DNA of 64,000 bases from Symbiodinium sp. CCMP2592 (lineage: Eukaryota > Sar > Dinophyceae > Suessiales > Symbiodiniaceae): contig CAJNDT010000491.1 in assembly GCA_905221615.1 (NCBI GenBank), positions 732,569-796,568 on the forward strand. The letters are read 5' to 3'. The notes below the pieces were generated by a model that saw only the letters and a list, made by a program, of their open reading frames with translations, had not been told where the DNA came from and did not search any database. The translations under genes were made by a program, and so were the position numbers. Below are positions 36,808 through 47,496 of this stretch, piece by piece (within the stretch, counting starts at the first letter, position 1; every line of letters begins with the position of its first letter).

Positions 36808-38315
36808 TCAACCGCGTCGATTATGCTTTCCCACTGTGCTGAGCTGCGGAAACATGCGATGGCACTTGACCATCAGCACTTGGGCCTGTGTAAGTAGATC
36901 CACCTCCGGCACCAGTTGCTGGCAAGCTGGTTCACACAATTCGGCTAGACGCTGCACTTTGAGCTTATATCGCGCGGGGATAGACTGCAAAACGTTGACT
37001 CAACCTAACTCCTGAATGTAGTGTGCGAGGGTTTTGAAATGGAGCCATCGCCCGCGCCACTGCAAACGCGGCAGGTCTTCGCCCCACTCACGAAACCAAT
37101 GCGTGGCTCCACCCGGCCGTAGTGAACTAGGCACGCAAATGTGTGGATCCCCGGCTACCTCCTTGAGCAGCTGTTGGAGTCTCACACGAAAAAGGTTTGA
37201 AGAGTGAGGCCATATCTTCTCTGAGGGCTCCATCGTCTTGAAACATGTGTGCATAAAATTGATGACATAGGGCACGTCGAGCCTGACGCTTTGCATCCGG
37301 GCTCCTCGAGTCCTGGAGTCCTGGACTTCACCAGTGTCAGGCGCAGGAAAGCGACGTCTTTGCATCCCGTCTCTGAGCTCATGAGACAGTCGCTGACTTT
37401 CAGTGCAATGAGTTCGCAGCACCGAAGTAAGGCGTAAAAGCCTAGCAATAGGCCAATAGGCTCAGCCCCATTCGCTTCCAACCCCATGCCAGAGCAGTGG
37501 TCACGCACGCCTTCAGAAGGACAAGCGGCATGGGAGGATGAACCTTCCCTGGCCACAAGGTTTCCCAAGTGGTTAAGAGCTTCCAGGGGCCGGCCAAGAA
37601 GCTCTTCGTGAAAGGGAATCTTTGCACCAGGATGTTGATGGTCTCCGCATAGTCCCTCCGAGTCGCGCCCTGTTCGTACAGGGTGCGACCGTACTCCTCC
37701 AGAAGAAGTGCCAGCTGGATGGGCTCCCGCTGGGCAATTTCCGCGAGTGGCAGGGCTTCCGGATCCTCTTCTATCACCCACTCTTCAAATGCCGCAAAAA
37801 GCTGGGCCCTTAAGCTGGCCGTCACTGCTGTCACGCGTCCTCGTTCGAGATCCCTGCGATCCCGAGGTTGGGTGGGCGGACGTGGCCCAATCACTAAAGC
37901 TGCAGAAGTCGCCGCCAGCAGCCAAAAGAGCCACACCTGCGAACAGCGCCCACCTGTTCCAGGACCGAGGTGCTCCCGAAATGTTGTCAAGCTCATCCTG
38001 AGCCTGATCCAGACGCCCTTGTTTCAAGGCAAGAAACCACCTAGGTAAAGCAGTTCTAGCTGGCCGAACACGTCGACTGCGGGAAGGATCATCGGCTCGT
38101 AACGCCCATGTTGGACAGTGAATGCCAGAAGCGTAAAGATTTTTAGCAAGCTGAATGGACATAGCTTGACGAAGGATCTTGTTAAGGGCCCCACTAGAGC
38201 TTCTGCCTTTCGCAGCTGCGCCTAGAGTTACCATGGAATCCTGAAGAATTACGAGCGCCCGCCGAAGTGGCCCCAGCGCGGGACCTTCAAGCATGTGAGC
38301 AAGCAGACACAGCAT
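36808..38315 (-). pseudogene. DIRS RNase H end and tyrosine recombinase
   Basis: The upstream part reads LVILQDSMVTLGAAAKGRSS and PTWALRADDPSRSRR, the end of the DIRS RNase H-like region. The recombinase follows in broken frames: GFYALLRCCELIALKVSDCL (first catalytic Arg region, LLRxxE), LRLTLVKSRTPG, SLRPGGATHWFREWGEDLPR (second Arg box, with Gly-Gly where His is usual) and GRWLHFKTLAHYIQELG (nucleophile Tyr). A tail YKLKVQRLAELCEPACQQLV lies in another frame to 36808. It would integrate the circular DNA copy. At least two frameshifts inactivate it. Confidence 0.75.
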
Positions 38316-39955
38316 ACCGGACAGTCGGTCTAGAACCTCATCCTAAGAAGGTAGTTCGTAGGGCTGCTGATTTCTCAAGGTTTGGGGTGCTCAGTTTCAG
38401 GGTAACCGAGGCCTTGTCAGTATGGACTGCGCAGGTAGCTTCGGTAGGAGCATGTTCAGAACGTCTCTTGCACAAGATGCTGGGGTTGTGGGCTTTCGCC
38501 TTTCAGTTCAGACGCCCACTGTTTTCTCTGTTCGATAGAGTTTACAAGGTGGGTCATCCAGAGGGTGACTTTGAGGCCCCCTTTAGATTGCCCTGGGATC
38601 TTGTACAAGAGCTTCAGCTCGCGGCGTGTCTCGGCGTTCTGGCGTCAACTTCGCTGAAGTCTCAAGCTTTCCAACTTTGTTCGGCACAGACGCTTCGCCA
38701 GAGGGCGCAGGGATCGTGGCGTGCCACGTCGGCACACCCGTAGCTCAAGAGTTGTTTCGGCGCACAGACGGTAGGGGCTTTCATACTCGTCTTCTTTCTG
38801 AGGTGGGTGCTTATTTACACAGTGCAGGGTATGGTTCAGACGAGCCAGATTACCTTATCCGTTCAGCTTCGGAGGCCCCACCTGCAAAGCTAGACCTGCC
38901 AGACCGGGGTGAATTGACCCTACCCTCTGTGGGCCACACGTCACTGCAGCTTGATGCTGAAGCGCTCGAGTTGCTTCACAAATTCGCTTTGGCATCTTTG
39001 CGAGTTAGGGACATGAGCACTGAAGGGTGCCGGCTTGACTTTGTAGAGGTGTATGCTGGTTGCGCTGGAATCTCCGCTGCCGTGCTTCATTCGGGCTTTA
39101 CTGTCGGACCTCCTTTGGAGCTGAAGGAGGGTTGGGATCTTCGCCAAGCCCAGCTCTTCATGCTCATGGTCAAACTTTGTGAGGCTGGTAGGGTAGGGAT
39201 GTTATGGCGGTCACCACCATGCACAACATTTTCATTGGCTCGTTGCCCGAAACTGCGGTCTAAACAGGAGCCTTGGGGCTTTGACATCTTTGACCCTACC
39301 ACTTGTGAAAGCAACCTTCATGTACATCAAGCCCTTGCCCTTTTCAATCTGCAGCTTTTGACGGGAAACGAGGCCATTGTTGAGACTCCCTGGGGAGCGT
39401 TCTCACGACACCTCCCGTGGTGGAAGCTTTCAGGTCAGAGGGGTTACGAGTTCAGGGTTGATCAGTGTAGGTTTGATACCCCTTACATGAAGCCAACTGC
39501 CCTGCTGTGCACGTCAAACCAGTTTGCTCCCCTAGGGCGGCGCTGCCGTTGTCAGAGTGTTCATGAGCGCCTGGAGGGCGCTCGCACAATGCAGGCAGCA
39601 GCGTGCCCGCTTGCATTTTGCCAAGAGGTTGCGAAAGTGATCGAAGCGGTTGCAAAAGTTCGACACGCGGCTCATAAAGGTGAGCAACCAGCAGAAGGGT
39701 CTGAGTATGAACCGCCAGGCTCGCGATGGGATGGATCGCATGAACCCTTCGTCGCTAGTCCTTTCGAGTATGAACCGGATGATAGGGATATCAGAGACCA
39801 CAGGGGGGCTCAACGGTTTGTTAGCCACTTGTGGGCCGCTCAGCTTGCCGAAAGCCTCCCTTGGCGTACCATCAGGGCCTATCGGTTCAATCATATCAAT
39901 GTGCTCGAATGCCACGTATACAAAACCCTCCTGCTGTTGGCTCCCATAAATCACC
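38290..39955 (+). CDS. DIRS RT-end, RNase H and methyltransferase-like domain, inverted
   Basis: On the plus strand, opposite to the rest of the element. It starts with the RT thumb (VGLEPHPKKVVRRAADFSRF), then RNase H (FGTDASPEGAGIVACHVG), then a methyltransferase-like domain: LDFVEVYAGCAGISAAVL (motif I type), RVGMLWRSPPCTTFSLARC (Pro-Pro-Cys motif) and AIVETPWGAFSRH, and then the next RNase H block (YRFNHINVLECHVYKTLL). Its start fits the end of the minus-strand RT and its end fits the start of the minus-strand recombinase frame, so the segment has been flipped in place. One frameshift lies at about 38640. Confidence 0.75.
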
Positions 39956-39959
39956 GGCC

Positions 39960-41049
39960 CCGACTGGAACGAACCGGTCGAAGATCTGTAGGGAAAGCTT
40001 GTCATCAATACAGACACCGGAATAATGTCCTAGGGGTGCGCGCGGGATCGGGTACCCAAGTTTCAAATGTTCGTGTTCCTCAAGAGCACCAAAGGTCTTC
40101 AACACTGCCTCGTGACTCACCTGAGCTATGGCTGGAGCCCACTTATCACCCATCGATAACCCTGCGAAGCAAGTGAAGACCTTAGTGCCGCGCCCAATGG
40201 TACGGTTCGGAAATCTGCGACGCAGGGCCGCCAGTGCTTCTGATCCAGCAAAATCTCCAGCGCACCAGTAAGGGCCGATCGGGGTACTAAGGGCCCGCTC
40301 GGAAGACACCTTAAAGCATGGTAGAAATTCCTAAGATCATCAACTGACCCCCGAATGCAACCCTGAATCGGTACCACTAGGTTCAGAAAAACACTGGCGT
40401 GGCCCATCTTTGGCCCATCCTTTGGGGGATCAGCTTCCGCCTCGTTGCGTGGGCGGCTGTCGATGATTTGTCTAAGTTCGCCGTCAGGCTTAGCCAGGCA
40501 AAATAAATTGCACCTATCGGCCTGCTCAATCTCCTCCGGCAAGGCAAGGCAAAGCCTACCAACCCTATCCCACCGCCAACACAGATGCCAAAGTTCCCCC
40601 TTGTCAGATGCACTGATCATGGGAGGAGGCCTTGAGCGGCATTCTCCCAGAAGAGTCGAAGGCACCGAGAATGCGGTTAGGTAGGGTTCGGGCAGAAAGG
40701 GCTCGGGATTAAAATCCGATAGCTCCTGGGGGAAAGCCACGTTGCTGGCCACTGTAGGCACAACCGCGGTTTCTCTCGATGCCTGCTTCGAGGCACCATA
40801 CACCAGCTCAGCGAGATCATCTAGCCTAGCTTCAATATGCATTAATTCAGACTGTGCGTCAAGGATTTTTGAGCCGCTACCGGTTGAAAGATTCCCAACT
40901 AGGCGGCTCCACGAGCGCGTGCGATCCAAAAGGCTCTCAACTACCTGCCGTTGGCCATCCCGGAGCTCCCCGCGGCAACCACTAGCGGGACACCTACGAG
41001 GACCCCCCAGATACGAATAGTTAAGAGCTACAATCTCAAGATTGCTCAC
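39960..41049 (-). pseudogene. DIRS reverse transcriptase
   Basis: LFCLAKPDGELRQIIDSRPR, GCIRGSVDDLRNFYHALRCL (first catalytic Asp block of DIRS RTs), then in a second frame VFTCFAGLSMGDKWAPAIAQ and GHYSGVCIDDKLSLQIFDRF (IDD catalytic pair). A frameshift lies near 40150-40300. The RT stops at the inversion border near 39960. Confidence 0.85.
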
Positions 41050-41244
41050 GGTACCTATGGCATCGGCGCCTGGAACCTCTCAAGGATGGGGCCTGTTGCC
41101 AGGCAAAAGGGATCGGCAGAGGCAAAAGCTCCGCGGAGGATGACGAGCAATCCCTCCGATGGGCAGAGCGAAGAAAACTGGCGAAATCACTACGACTCTT
41201 GCAAAACAAACTGTACATGTGGCCCGGTAAATCACTCCAATGAC

Positions 41245-42128
41245 TCACTGGACGGCGGTCTCGGGCTTTCCTTGACCGCTGCCCCCTTTGCCTCCCTTCG
41301 GTGGCCTGTCCTCGTTGTTGGGCTTCTGTCTGCGTTTCATTAAGATCTCCTCGTCCCGCAGCCGGGCCACCACCGTTGCAGCCCACGTGCTGTGAATGAT
41401 TCGGGCATGGGCGTGGTTGGCGCGGATCTCTGCGATTGATGAGGCCCTGCTGCTCCAATCCGCGAATGGGGGAGGGGTCAGATTGGTCAAGCGCCAGGCG
41501 GAAGTCCACGCCCTGTCGATGCGATACTGCTCCAAGTATGCCACCAGAAGAAGAAGTACCAGGTGGCATTTGTCCTTCTCGCCCGCACGAATGAGCGTAA
41601 GAGCTCGAGCCAAGCCCCAGGCCATATAGCCCAGACCCCTTTCGGACCCCATGGGGAGTTGCTCCTTCACGTCTCCGCCCACCATTTGGGCAGCCAGAGT
41701 CTCGATCGCCGCAATGTAGTCCTGGGGAGAACTCTCCATGGAGAGGCGAAGTCGCTCTGCCAACATGGTGCCACGAGCCCCCGATAGCTCGCGAAGAGGA
41801 TCGGCATTGTCCTCCTCGTCGTCGCTGTCGGAGATGGGTAAGCCTGGTGCTTTGGTCTTCTTCTTCTTCGTCTGGCCCTCCAGCAACTTCACAAGAGCAG
41901 TCTTGAGCAACATGTCGGTGCTGACTCCATCCACCGCGTCCGCCTCGGCAACCTCGTCGAGTGGCTCTCCGTCGAAGGCGCCTGAGCCCTGGGGGGCGGC
42001 CAACGCTAAGTCCTGGGCCACGGTCCGGGTACTTGGAACTGGGCCCACCAAGCGCTGTGCTTGTTCCAAGGCGTTGCTCGGACCCTTGCCAACCGGAGGC
42101 GGGGCCTTCTTCAAGCCGTCATTTTCCC
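41245..42128 (-). CDS. DIRS gag-like protein
   Basis: The frame is continuous with the copia-A integrase remnant to its right, giving a chimeric ORF of 363 codons (42336-41245). The DIRS part has a Pro-rich start, a basic patch (KKKKTKAPGLPISD), an acidic run and a helical core (LVAYLEQYRIDRAWTSAWRL; ARIIHSTWAATVVARLRDEE), ending in a Gly/Lys-rich tail (PPKGGKGGSGQGKPETAVQ). Such cores are typical of dinoflagellate tyrosine-recombinase elements as I recall them. RT begins in another frame shortly after. Confidence 0.6.
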
Positions 42129-43307
42129 CGGCCGTTGTGGTCCGCTCGATACAGTGTTGATCGCAGAAGAGATGCAGAGCACGATTAACAAACTCCCCTC
42201 CCCTGTCTGAGTGTAAGCGAACAACCGGCAGGCCTAAAGCCCGCAGAGAGCTCACCACGTGCATAACACCTTGGGTGGCGGCAGTGGCATGCTTGGTAGG
42301 CAAAGGTACAAAGAACGGTAGTTCAACAATAGGCACCGCAGGATTCGAGGGCCCTGATGGTTTTGACTGTGTGGATCCATCTGAGCCGCTCCCTGTTGCG
42401 GACGACGGGGGAGCCTCCTCTCATCTTCCTGTGTTTGAAGATTCCTGTCTTGCTTCTCAGGATCCTCCTGTGTCTCTGTCGTCTTCTGAGGCCCAGGCTG
42501 TTGATGACAGCACACGCTGCTGGGAAAACTCCTGGCGTGACCGGCCGCTCACTGACACAGACAAAGGCTTGGGAGACACAGAACGAACATCCTCAGCATC
42601 ATCAGGCGCAACACTCGGAGAGTAGTCGTCAAAGTACCCCAACTCCTCAGGCGGGACACAGACAAACCTTCAGCGAAACCCGCATCGGAAGGCACAGACA
42701 TGGGCGGTGGCCCCATGCCAACGCACCCTGCGGAGGACGAAGGAGACGACTGATGCTCATGATGCGCGTCTTGGCTGGTTCCCGGTTTGGGGTGTCCCAA
42801 ACCGGGAGACGGCAAGGCAGCTGAAGGAACTCCAGAAAGTCCAGACGACGGCTCAGGATGTGCGTGAGGGGCAGTTCCCGGTTTGGGACTTCCCAAACCG
42901 GGAGGCGGCAAGGAAGCGGAGGGAACCCCACAAAGTCCAGGCGACGGGACCTCGGCATGGTCCGAAGGATGAGCCGGCTGGTCTGCAGCAGCAGGCACGG
43001 AGAAAAAGGCAGGAAAAGCATACACCCCAACTAAGCCATACCGAACCTGAGCATGGTACTCATCTTGACCTGGCGTCATGGGGCCGACTAAGTCCACAGA
43101 CAGGCTATAGTCTGTAGGCTTGGGGCACCGGAACACTCCGGTGAACTTTGGATTGAAGCTCCCCCTGGCGACAATGATAACAGTCCCGATGGCGAGGCAA
43201 GTGATCCTGGCGCACATGCTGATCCCAGGACGGTTCGGCTCGCTCAGAGAAGGTGGCACGCGCGACCCGAACCCCAGGACCCCACCCCGAATCCCCATCT
43301 GAGTCAC
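42129..43307 (-). pseudogene. copia-A integrase core, interrupted
   Basis: SLSVDLVGPMTPGQDEYHAQ carries the first catalytic Asp; after RYGLVGVYAFPAFFSV comes an insertion of Pro/Ser/Gly repeats (42640-42960), then ELPFFVPLPTKHATAATQGV and RLHSDRGGEFVNRALHLF (second Asp) and ERTTTAGEN, where the DIRS element begins. The third catalytic residue (Glu) lies beyond the break and is not found. Frameshifts separate the blocks. The Pro-rich repeats contain two perfect hairpins, CCCGGTTTGGG with its complement. Confidence 0.8.
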
Positions 43308-44544
43308 AAGATGACCGGGAGCGTGATCGAGGTCTCGCAGGATACGCCGGTCGATGGCGAGTACCGGCCGTGCAGTTCAAAGACACTTGATGTTGCAGAA
43401 AGTCGTAAATGGCCTGAACAAGGCCAGGAGCCCACTCTGCCCAACCAGACGTCTGACCTATCAAACCCTGACCAGGTCGCGAGTGCACGGGCAAACCATG
43501 ACCAAGCCCTCGAGTTGATTGCAAACACCCGACGCCCTGAATAGCCAAAGTAGTGGGTTTGCGGCGCTCATGACCAAGTGGACCCTGATCCAGCGAAAGC
43601 ATGGTCACAGGCTCGGCGCGGGCATACTCCAGCCAAGCCGGCGTACGCCACCAAGACGGATAAAGACGACCCTGGCCATCAGCAGGAGAATCAAAGACGG
43701 TCATAGGGTCCTCTGGCGACTCCAAAACCGAACACCATGACAAATCCAGGCGCTGACGACCATGACGACCGACCGTAGCAAGGTAGAGATGTTTCAAGTA
43801 TAGCAAAGTATCCTGATCCACATAGGCCTGCTCACACTGAGACAACCCTGCAAGTCCATATGCATCCTCCCCCGTACCCCGCAGTGGGCGAGGTCCATCC
43901 GAACCAGCATCATGGTGACGGGAAGCTGAGTAAGTCTTACCGGGCGGACCACCGATCAAACCAGCGACACGCCCTTGAGCAGCAAGACCCAAAAGGAACC
44001 CAAAACTTTCCGGATTGTGCAAATCCTCCTCCACGTCAACATCTATCACAGGCCAGGGTAGATTCTTGAACTTGCCTTTGGAGGCTCCAGAAAACAAATG
44101 ACATGCTCTGATCCGCGGCCACGGTCCCCTGGTGATTGCTGGGACAGCTAAATCCGGAAGCAAACGAGCGAGAACACTAGGAACGGTACCAAGGAACCAT
44201 CGTAGAAGATCATCCCCACTATCCCAAACACTGCTGACAGCTTCAGCAAAAGACATGGCAATCGGCTGGGCCAGAGCGGCCACGCGACGTGCATGTCGCA
44301 AGTGAGCCTGTTCGACCTGATTAATCAAATCCATGGCCAGTTGGCCTGTGACCTCAGGACAACCGGAGCTCTGATCTAAAGGCAGCGGGGCATGCGGAGG
44401 TTTCCACACCTGGATGCCCTGGTCGCAAGTACGACATCCTATACCCCAGCTTAACAAGCTCATGCAGCGCAACAATCGGCTCCACCAGTTCACGAGTGAT
44501 GAGTATCCCCGTGGAAGTCTGACGGATCCCATCTGAATCCCCAA
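43105..44544 (-). CDS. copia-A methyltransferase-like domain and GAG-pre-integrase region
   Basis: A 479-codon frame. Residues about 150-275 read RACHLFSGASKGKFKNLPWP (motif I type F-x-G), VIDVDVEEDL, GRVAGLIGGPPGKTYSASRH, RPLRGTGEDAYGLAGLSQCE and CSVLESPEDP. This is the layout of cytosine-methyltransferase-like domains found in dinoflagellate copia elements. The catalytic Cys of the expected GPPC is Gly here (codon GGT at 43939-43941), one base from TGT. The C-terminus has DHLPRHRDCYHCRQGELQ, a zinc-binding pre-integrase motif. Enzyme activity is doubtful. Confidence 0.65.
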   Translation of the reverse strand: MGIQMGSVRLPRGYSSLVNWWSRLLRCMSLLSWGIGCRTCDQGIQVWKPPHAPLPLDQSSGCPEVTGQLAMDLINQVEQAHLRHARRVAALAQPIAMSFAEAVSSVWDSGDDLLRWFLGTVPSVLARLLPDLAVPAITRGPWPRIRACHLFSGASKGKFKNLPWPVIDVDVEEDLHNPESFGFLLGLAAQGRVAGLIGGPPGKTYSASRHHDAGSDGPRPLRGTGEDAYGLAGLSQCEQAYVDQDTLLYLKHLYLATVGRHGRQRLDLSWCSVLESPEDPMTVFDSPADGQGRLYPSWWRTPAWLEYARAEPVTMLSLDQGPLGHERRKPTTLAIQGVGCLQSTRGLGHGLPVHSRPGQGLIGQTSGWAEWAPGLVQAIYDFLQHQVSLNCTAGTRHRPAYPARPRSRSRSSCDSDGDSGWGPGVRVARATFSERAEPSWDQHVRQDHLPRHRDCYHCRQGELQSKVHRSVPVPQAYRL

Positions 44545-44640
44545 CCGCGAGGCACATTCTCACAGGATAAGCACCTTCCCACGCAAGCTCACTACGGGCT
44601 TGACGCAAACACGCCGTTGCCCCCCCATCAATCAAACCCT
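44354..44640 (-). pseudogene. copia-A aspartic protease
   Basis: GLIDGGATACLRQARSELAW: the LIDGGAT catalytic motif of copia proteases. Then YPVRMCLAVGDSDGIRQTST and GILITRELVEPIVALHELVK, which correspond to the flap and second half. The frame shifts into the methyltransferase-like frame near 44450. It would cut the polyprotein. Confidence 0.75.
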
Positions 44641-45215
44641 TACGGGGAACCTGTTGCAGCTTGCAAGCTTGCGCGGCACAAAGCCTTCAAGGACCTGAGC
44701 GAGTTCGTGATTGAAGCCGCTGCCTCCTGGATCACCTGAGCCGTTGATGGACCAAGACCTGGAGCCGGAGTGACCCCAGCGGGAGATGCTGCCTTGGCTG
44801 ACTCAGCCTCAGCTTCAACTTTACGCACCGCAGCCTTGGGATTTGGTTGGGCTTGCGCCTTAGCCGTAGGACTCCCTGAAGTGCCCCCTCCTGGCGATGT
44901 GCATTGAGCTTTCGAATGGCTCTGACCCCCACAATTGAAGCAACGCCCCTTCATCCCCTGGGACCTGTCATGAGCATACGGACAGTTGGATCCCCTAAGA
45001 CACCCCTGTTCAGATGCAAACTGTCTGCATGCCTCCTTGGTTTCACCTGTCTTCTTGGGCTTATCCCCCTGCCCCTTACCAGCCTTACCATCACCTTTCT
45101 TACCGTTGCCCTTTCCTCCACCATCCCCCTTTCCGGTTGGAGAACCTGCTTCCCCACCACCTTGTCCACCTTCGCGCTCATTGGCTAGGTTGGCAACACG
45201 GGCTTTCTTATCAGC
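44640..45215 (-). CDS. copia-A gag end with CCCH and CCHC zinc fingers
   Basis: A Gly/Lys-rich stretch is followed by EACRQFASEQGCLRGSNCPY-AHD, a CCCH finger (Cys-x8-Cys-x5-Cys-x3-His), and about ten residues later by GRCFNCGGQSHSKAQC, a classic retroviral CCHC knuckle. A Pro/Ala-rich helical linker then leads to the protease. The CCCH finger and CCHC knuckle in tandem should bind RNA during packaging. Confidence 0.7.
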   Translation of the reverse strand, partial: ADKKARVANLANEREGGQGGGEAGSPTGKGDGGGKGNGKKGDGKAGKGQGDKPKKTGETKEACRQFASEQGCLRGSNCPYAHDRSQGMKGRCFNCGGQSHSKAQCTSPGGGTSGSPTAKAQAQPNPKAAVRKVEAEAESAKAASPAGVTPAPGLGPSTAQVIQEAAASITNSLRSLKALCRASLQAATGSP

Positions 45216-45227
45216 AGGTGCGTTGAG

Positions 45228-47496
45228 TTACCGGGTTTCCAATTCTGCCAAGTACAATTGGGCAAGCGAAACAACCAATGGATGGGTTGGCTGATGCTCT
45301 ATGCCATGTTGTAACCGGAACGCCTGCACCCGAAATACGGCCGAAGTATCACTCAGATGGCTGCTGGCTAACTTGTCAACTGCTTTCACGAGCAAGGTTG
45401 CGTCCGGACTTGACAGCTGAAGTTCCGACGCTCTGGCGAGCCACCGAATCCACCTACGCAACCCCTTCACAGCTGCACCAACATCCTTTGGAATCTCAGG
45501 ATTCACGAGGTATTGGAGTATGCTGGCTGACCTGCAGGTTGATAGCGCGTGTGAAGAAGAAAGAGGATACCTACAGGTGTAAGCGCCCGAACTGTCACGA
45601 CCTCTGACTTGACAGACTGGGGGACTGATTCAAGCAGCAGGTTTGTGACCCTTTGCGATAACAAAGCACACCGAGATTCTGCTGCGGTAACACTCCCTGC
45701 CTCAATGGCCTGCTGACGGATGGTGAGGCGGGTCACCGGATCCGAACACAAACACTGAGCATAGAACTCCTGAACTTGTTGCATAATTCCTTCAAACCAC
45801 CCTGTAGCACTCGGAGTGAGCGAACCCACAATGGGCGTGATGGTTACCATCCAGTCTCCAAGAATCACCGCGCCCTGCTCAGGGCTGTAGTCCTCCAACT
45901 TCGGAAGAGATTGCACGTACCTCGAGGGCTCCTCGGATCGAACCCCAGGTTGCGGGACCTCAGTTGTGGAGGTGGTGGGACCGGTACCGGTCCATAGGGC
46001 CATATCCCCGGATGACCAATTGGGCATGAATGCAGGAAACATGGACGGTGGTATCGACATCGGTACAGCTCCCGGCCAAAAGTAATCAGGAATAGGAGGG
46101 GCAGGAGCATCTTGAAAGGAAGACTGATCTACCCTATCAACCGGCGGTGCTCCCAGTGGAATGCTAGTACCACCTGGCGTTGTGTTCCTATCAGGCGGCG
46201 GCGTGACAGGCGGCGTGCAAGCAGGTGGCCTGATCTCCGTTCCCCCCGGGGTACAATCATAACGAATGATCCTAGGCTTGATTGGGGTTTTAGGGGTGCT
46301 GGGCTCATCGGGGATGCACTGCGGCATGCTTACATCGGACGAGCCCCGTTCACCAGACTCTCCAATGAAGAACTGCTCAGCTCGCCTAACCTGCGCAACT
46401 GGAAGAGATCTATCCTGAACACTCCCAAAACCTGAAGTCCCCTGAACATGTGAATCCGGATCAATGGTAGTATGCAAAGCTTGGTGCTCTGACTCCAGAG
46501 GGACATGGACCTGACCACGGCCTGGATCTTGCATAGTCTGCGCTGGGAACTGCACGCTGGCGCTCCCGACATGTGGCAAACCTACACCTGGTCCCACAAC
46601 CACTCCAGCTAACCCCGAGCCCGAACCTTGACCTGGACCGTGACTCAAAGGAATCTGCATCTGACCGTGCACTGATGTTGGCCCTAACCCTGGCACTAGA
46701 CCTCCCAACAACCTCGGATCAACACCATGAACCTGACTTGGATCTTGATTCAGCGAACCCTGCGTTGGACAATGCATGGGTGCATTGCCTGAGCCTGGCA
46801 ATAAAGGTTCCCTAGGTCCAGCAGAAGATTTCGGAACTTGCATCGGTAGAGCTGCGGGTCTTTGGGCACGACGGCTACCCATACTAGAATCAGACTCAAG
46901 ACTAAGACCCTGAAAACCAACCCCCAACCCACCCCAATGAGCGGCTTGTGGTGGCTCCCGTCCTGGGCGCGACTGCAATGAGATCGATCCTGAGCGCCTG
47001 TGCGATCATCCTCCAAGCGCTCCATACGAACCAACATGGACTCCATCATTGAAGTCAAGCGGTCATAAGAACGCTGCTCATCTGAGCTCGGTTCTCTGCC
47101 TCGCAGAACTCTACCCGACTCTGGCAAGCGACCCCGTTCCATGGAAGACCACACGGAAGGTTGAGGAGAGCTAGATCTCTTCACACTGCGTACAGGCGTC
47201 AAGGCTTGCAAAGGCATCGCAAGGCCACCTGGAAATTGCGCCGATCGTGTCCCCTCAAGGCCTAAAGCATCATGAACACTATGCTCTCTAGAGATAACAT
47301 CAGGAGCATCAGAGGCTCTGCCACCGCCCGCGGTATCATGATACGAAGGCTCAGCTTGGCGATCATCTATGCGCACTTCCTGTCTATGCTGCGCAAACTC
47401 AGCATCTCCACTTTCTGGTCCAACTTGCGGTCCAGCAGAAGCAGCTTCAGCAGATTGCATAGCGGAGCTAGCACCGGAGCCATTGCTTGGGCTCAT
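45228..47496 (-). CDS. copia-A gag
   Basis: Three overlapping frames together make one gag. 47496-46750 starts MSPSNGSGASSAMQSAEAAS, Ser/Arg-rich with RLTSMMESMLVRMERLEDD. 46978-45503 is Pro/Gly-rich, then carries the capsid-like core LPKLEDYSPEQGAVILGDWM, QQVQEFYAQCLCSDPVTRLT and LLSQRVTNLLLESVPQSVKS. 45506-45228 continues the core (LRRWIRWLARASELQLSSPD, TSAVFRVQAFRLQHGIE). Frameshifts lie near 46950 and 45510. The start at 47496 lies about 150 bp from a relict spliced-leader-like sequence. Confidence 0.7.

Larger units (their letters stand above)
36752..42128 (-). mobile_element. DIRS-type (tyrosine recombinase) retroelement inside copia-A integrase
   Basis: Minus-strand order: gag-like (42128-41245), RT (41049-39960), [inverted RNase H and methyltransferase segment 38290-39955], end of RNase H and tyrosine recombinase (38290-36808). 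The right border is in the middle of the copia-A integrase after TTTAGEN; the gag-like frame continues in frame from it. The left border is near the 115-bp repeats. No target duplication was found, as expected for tyrosine-recombinase elements. Terminal repeats are not identified. Confidence 0.8.
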
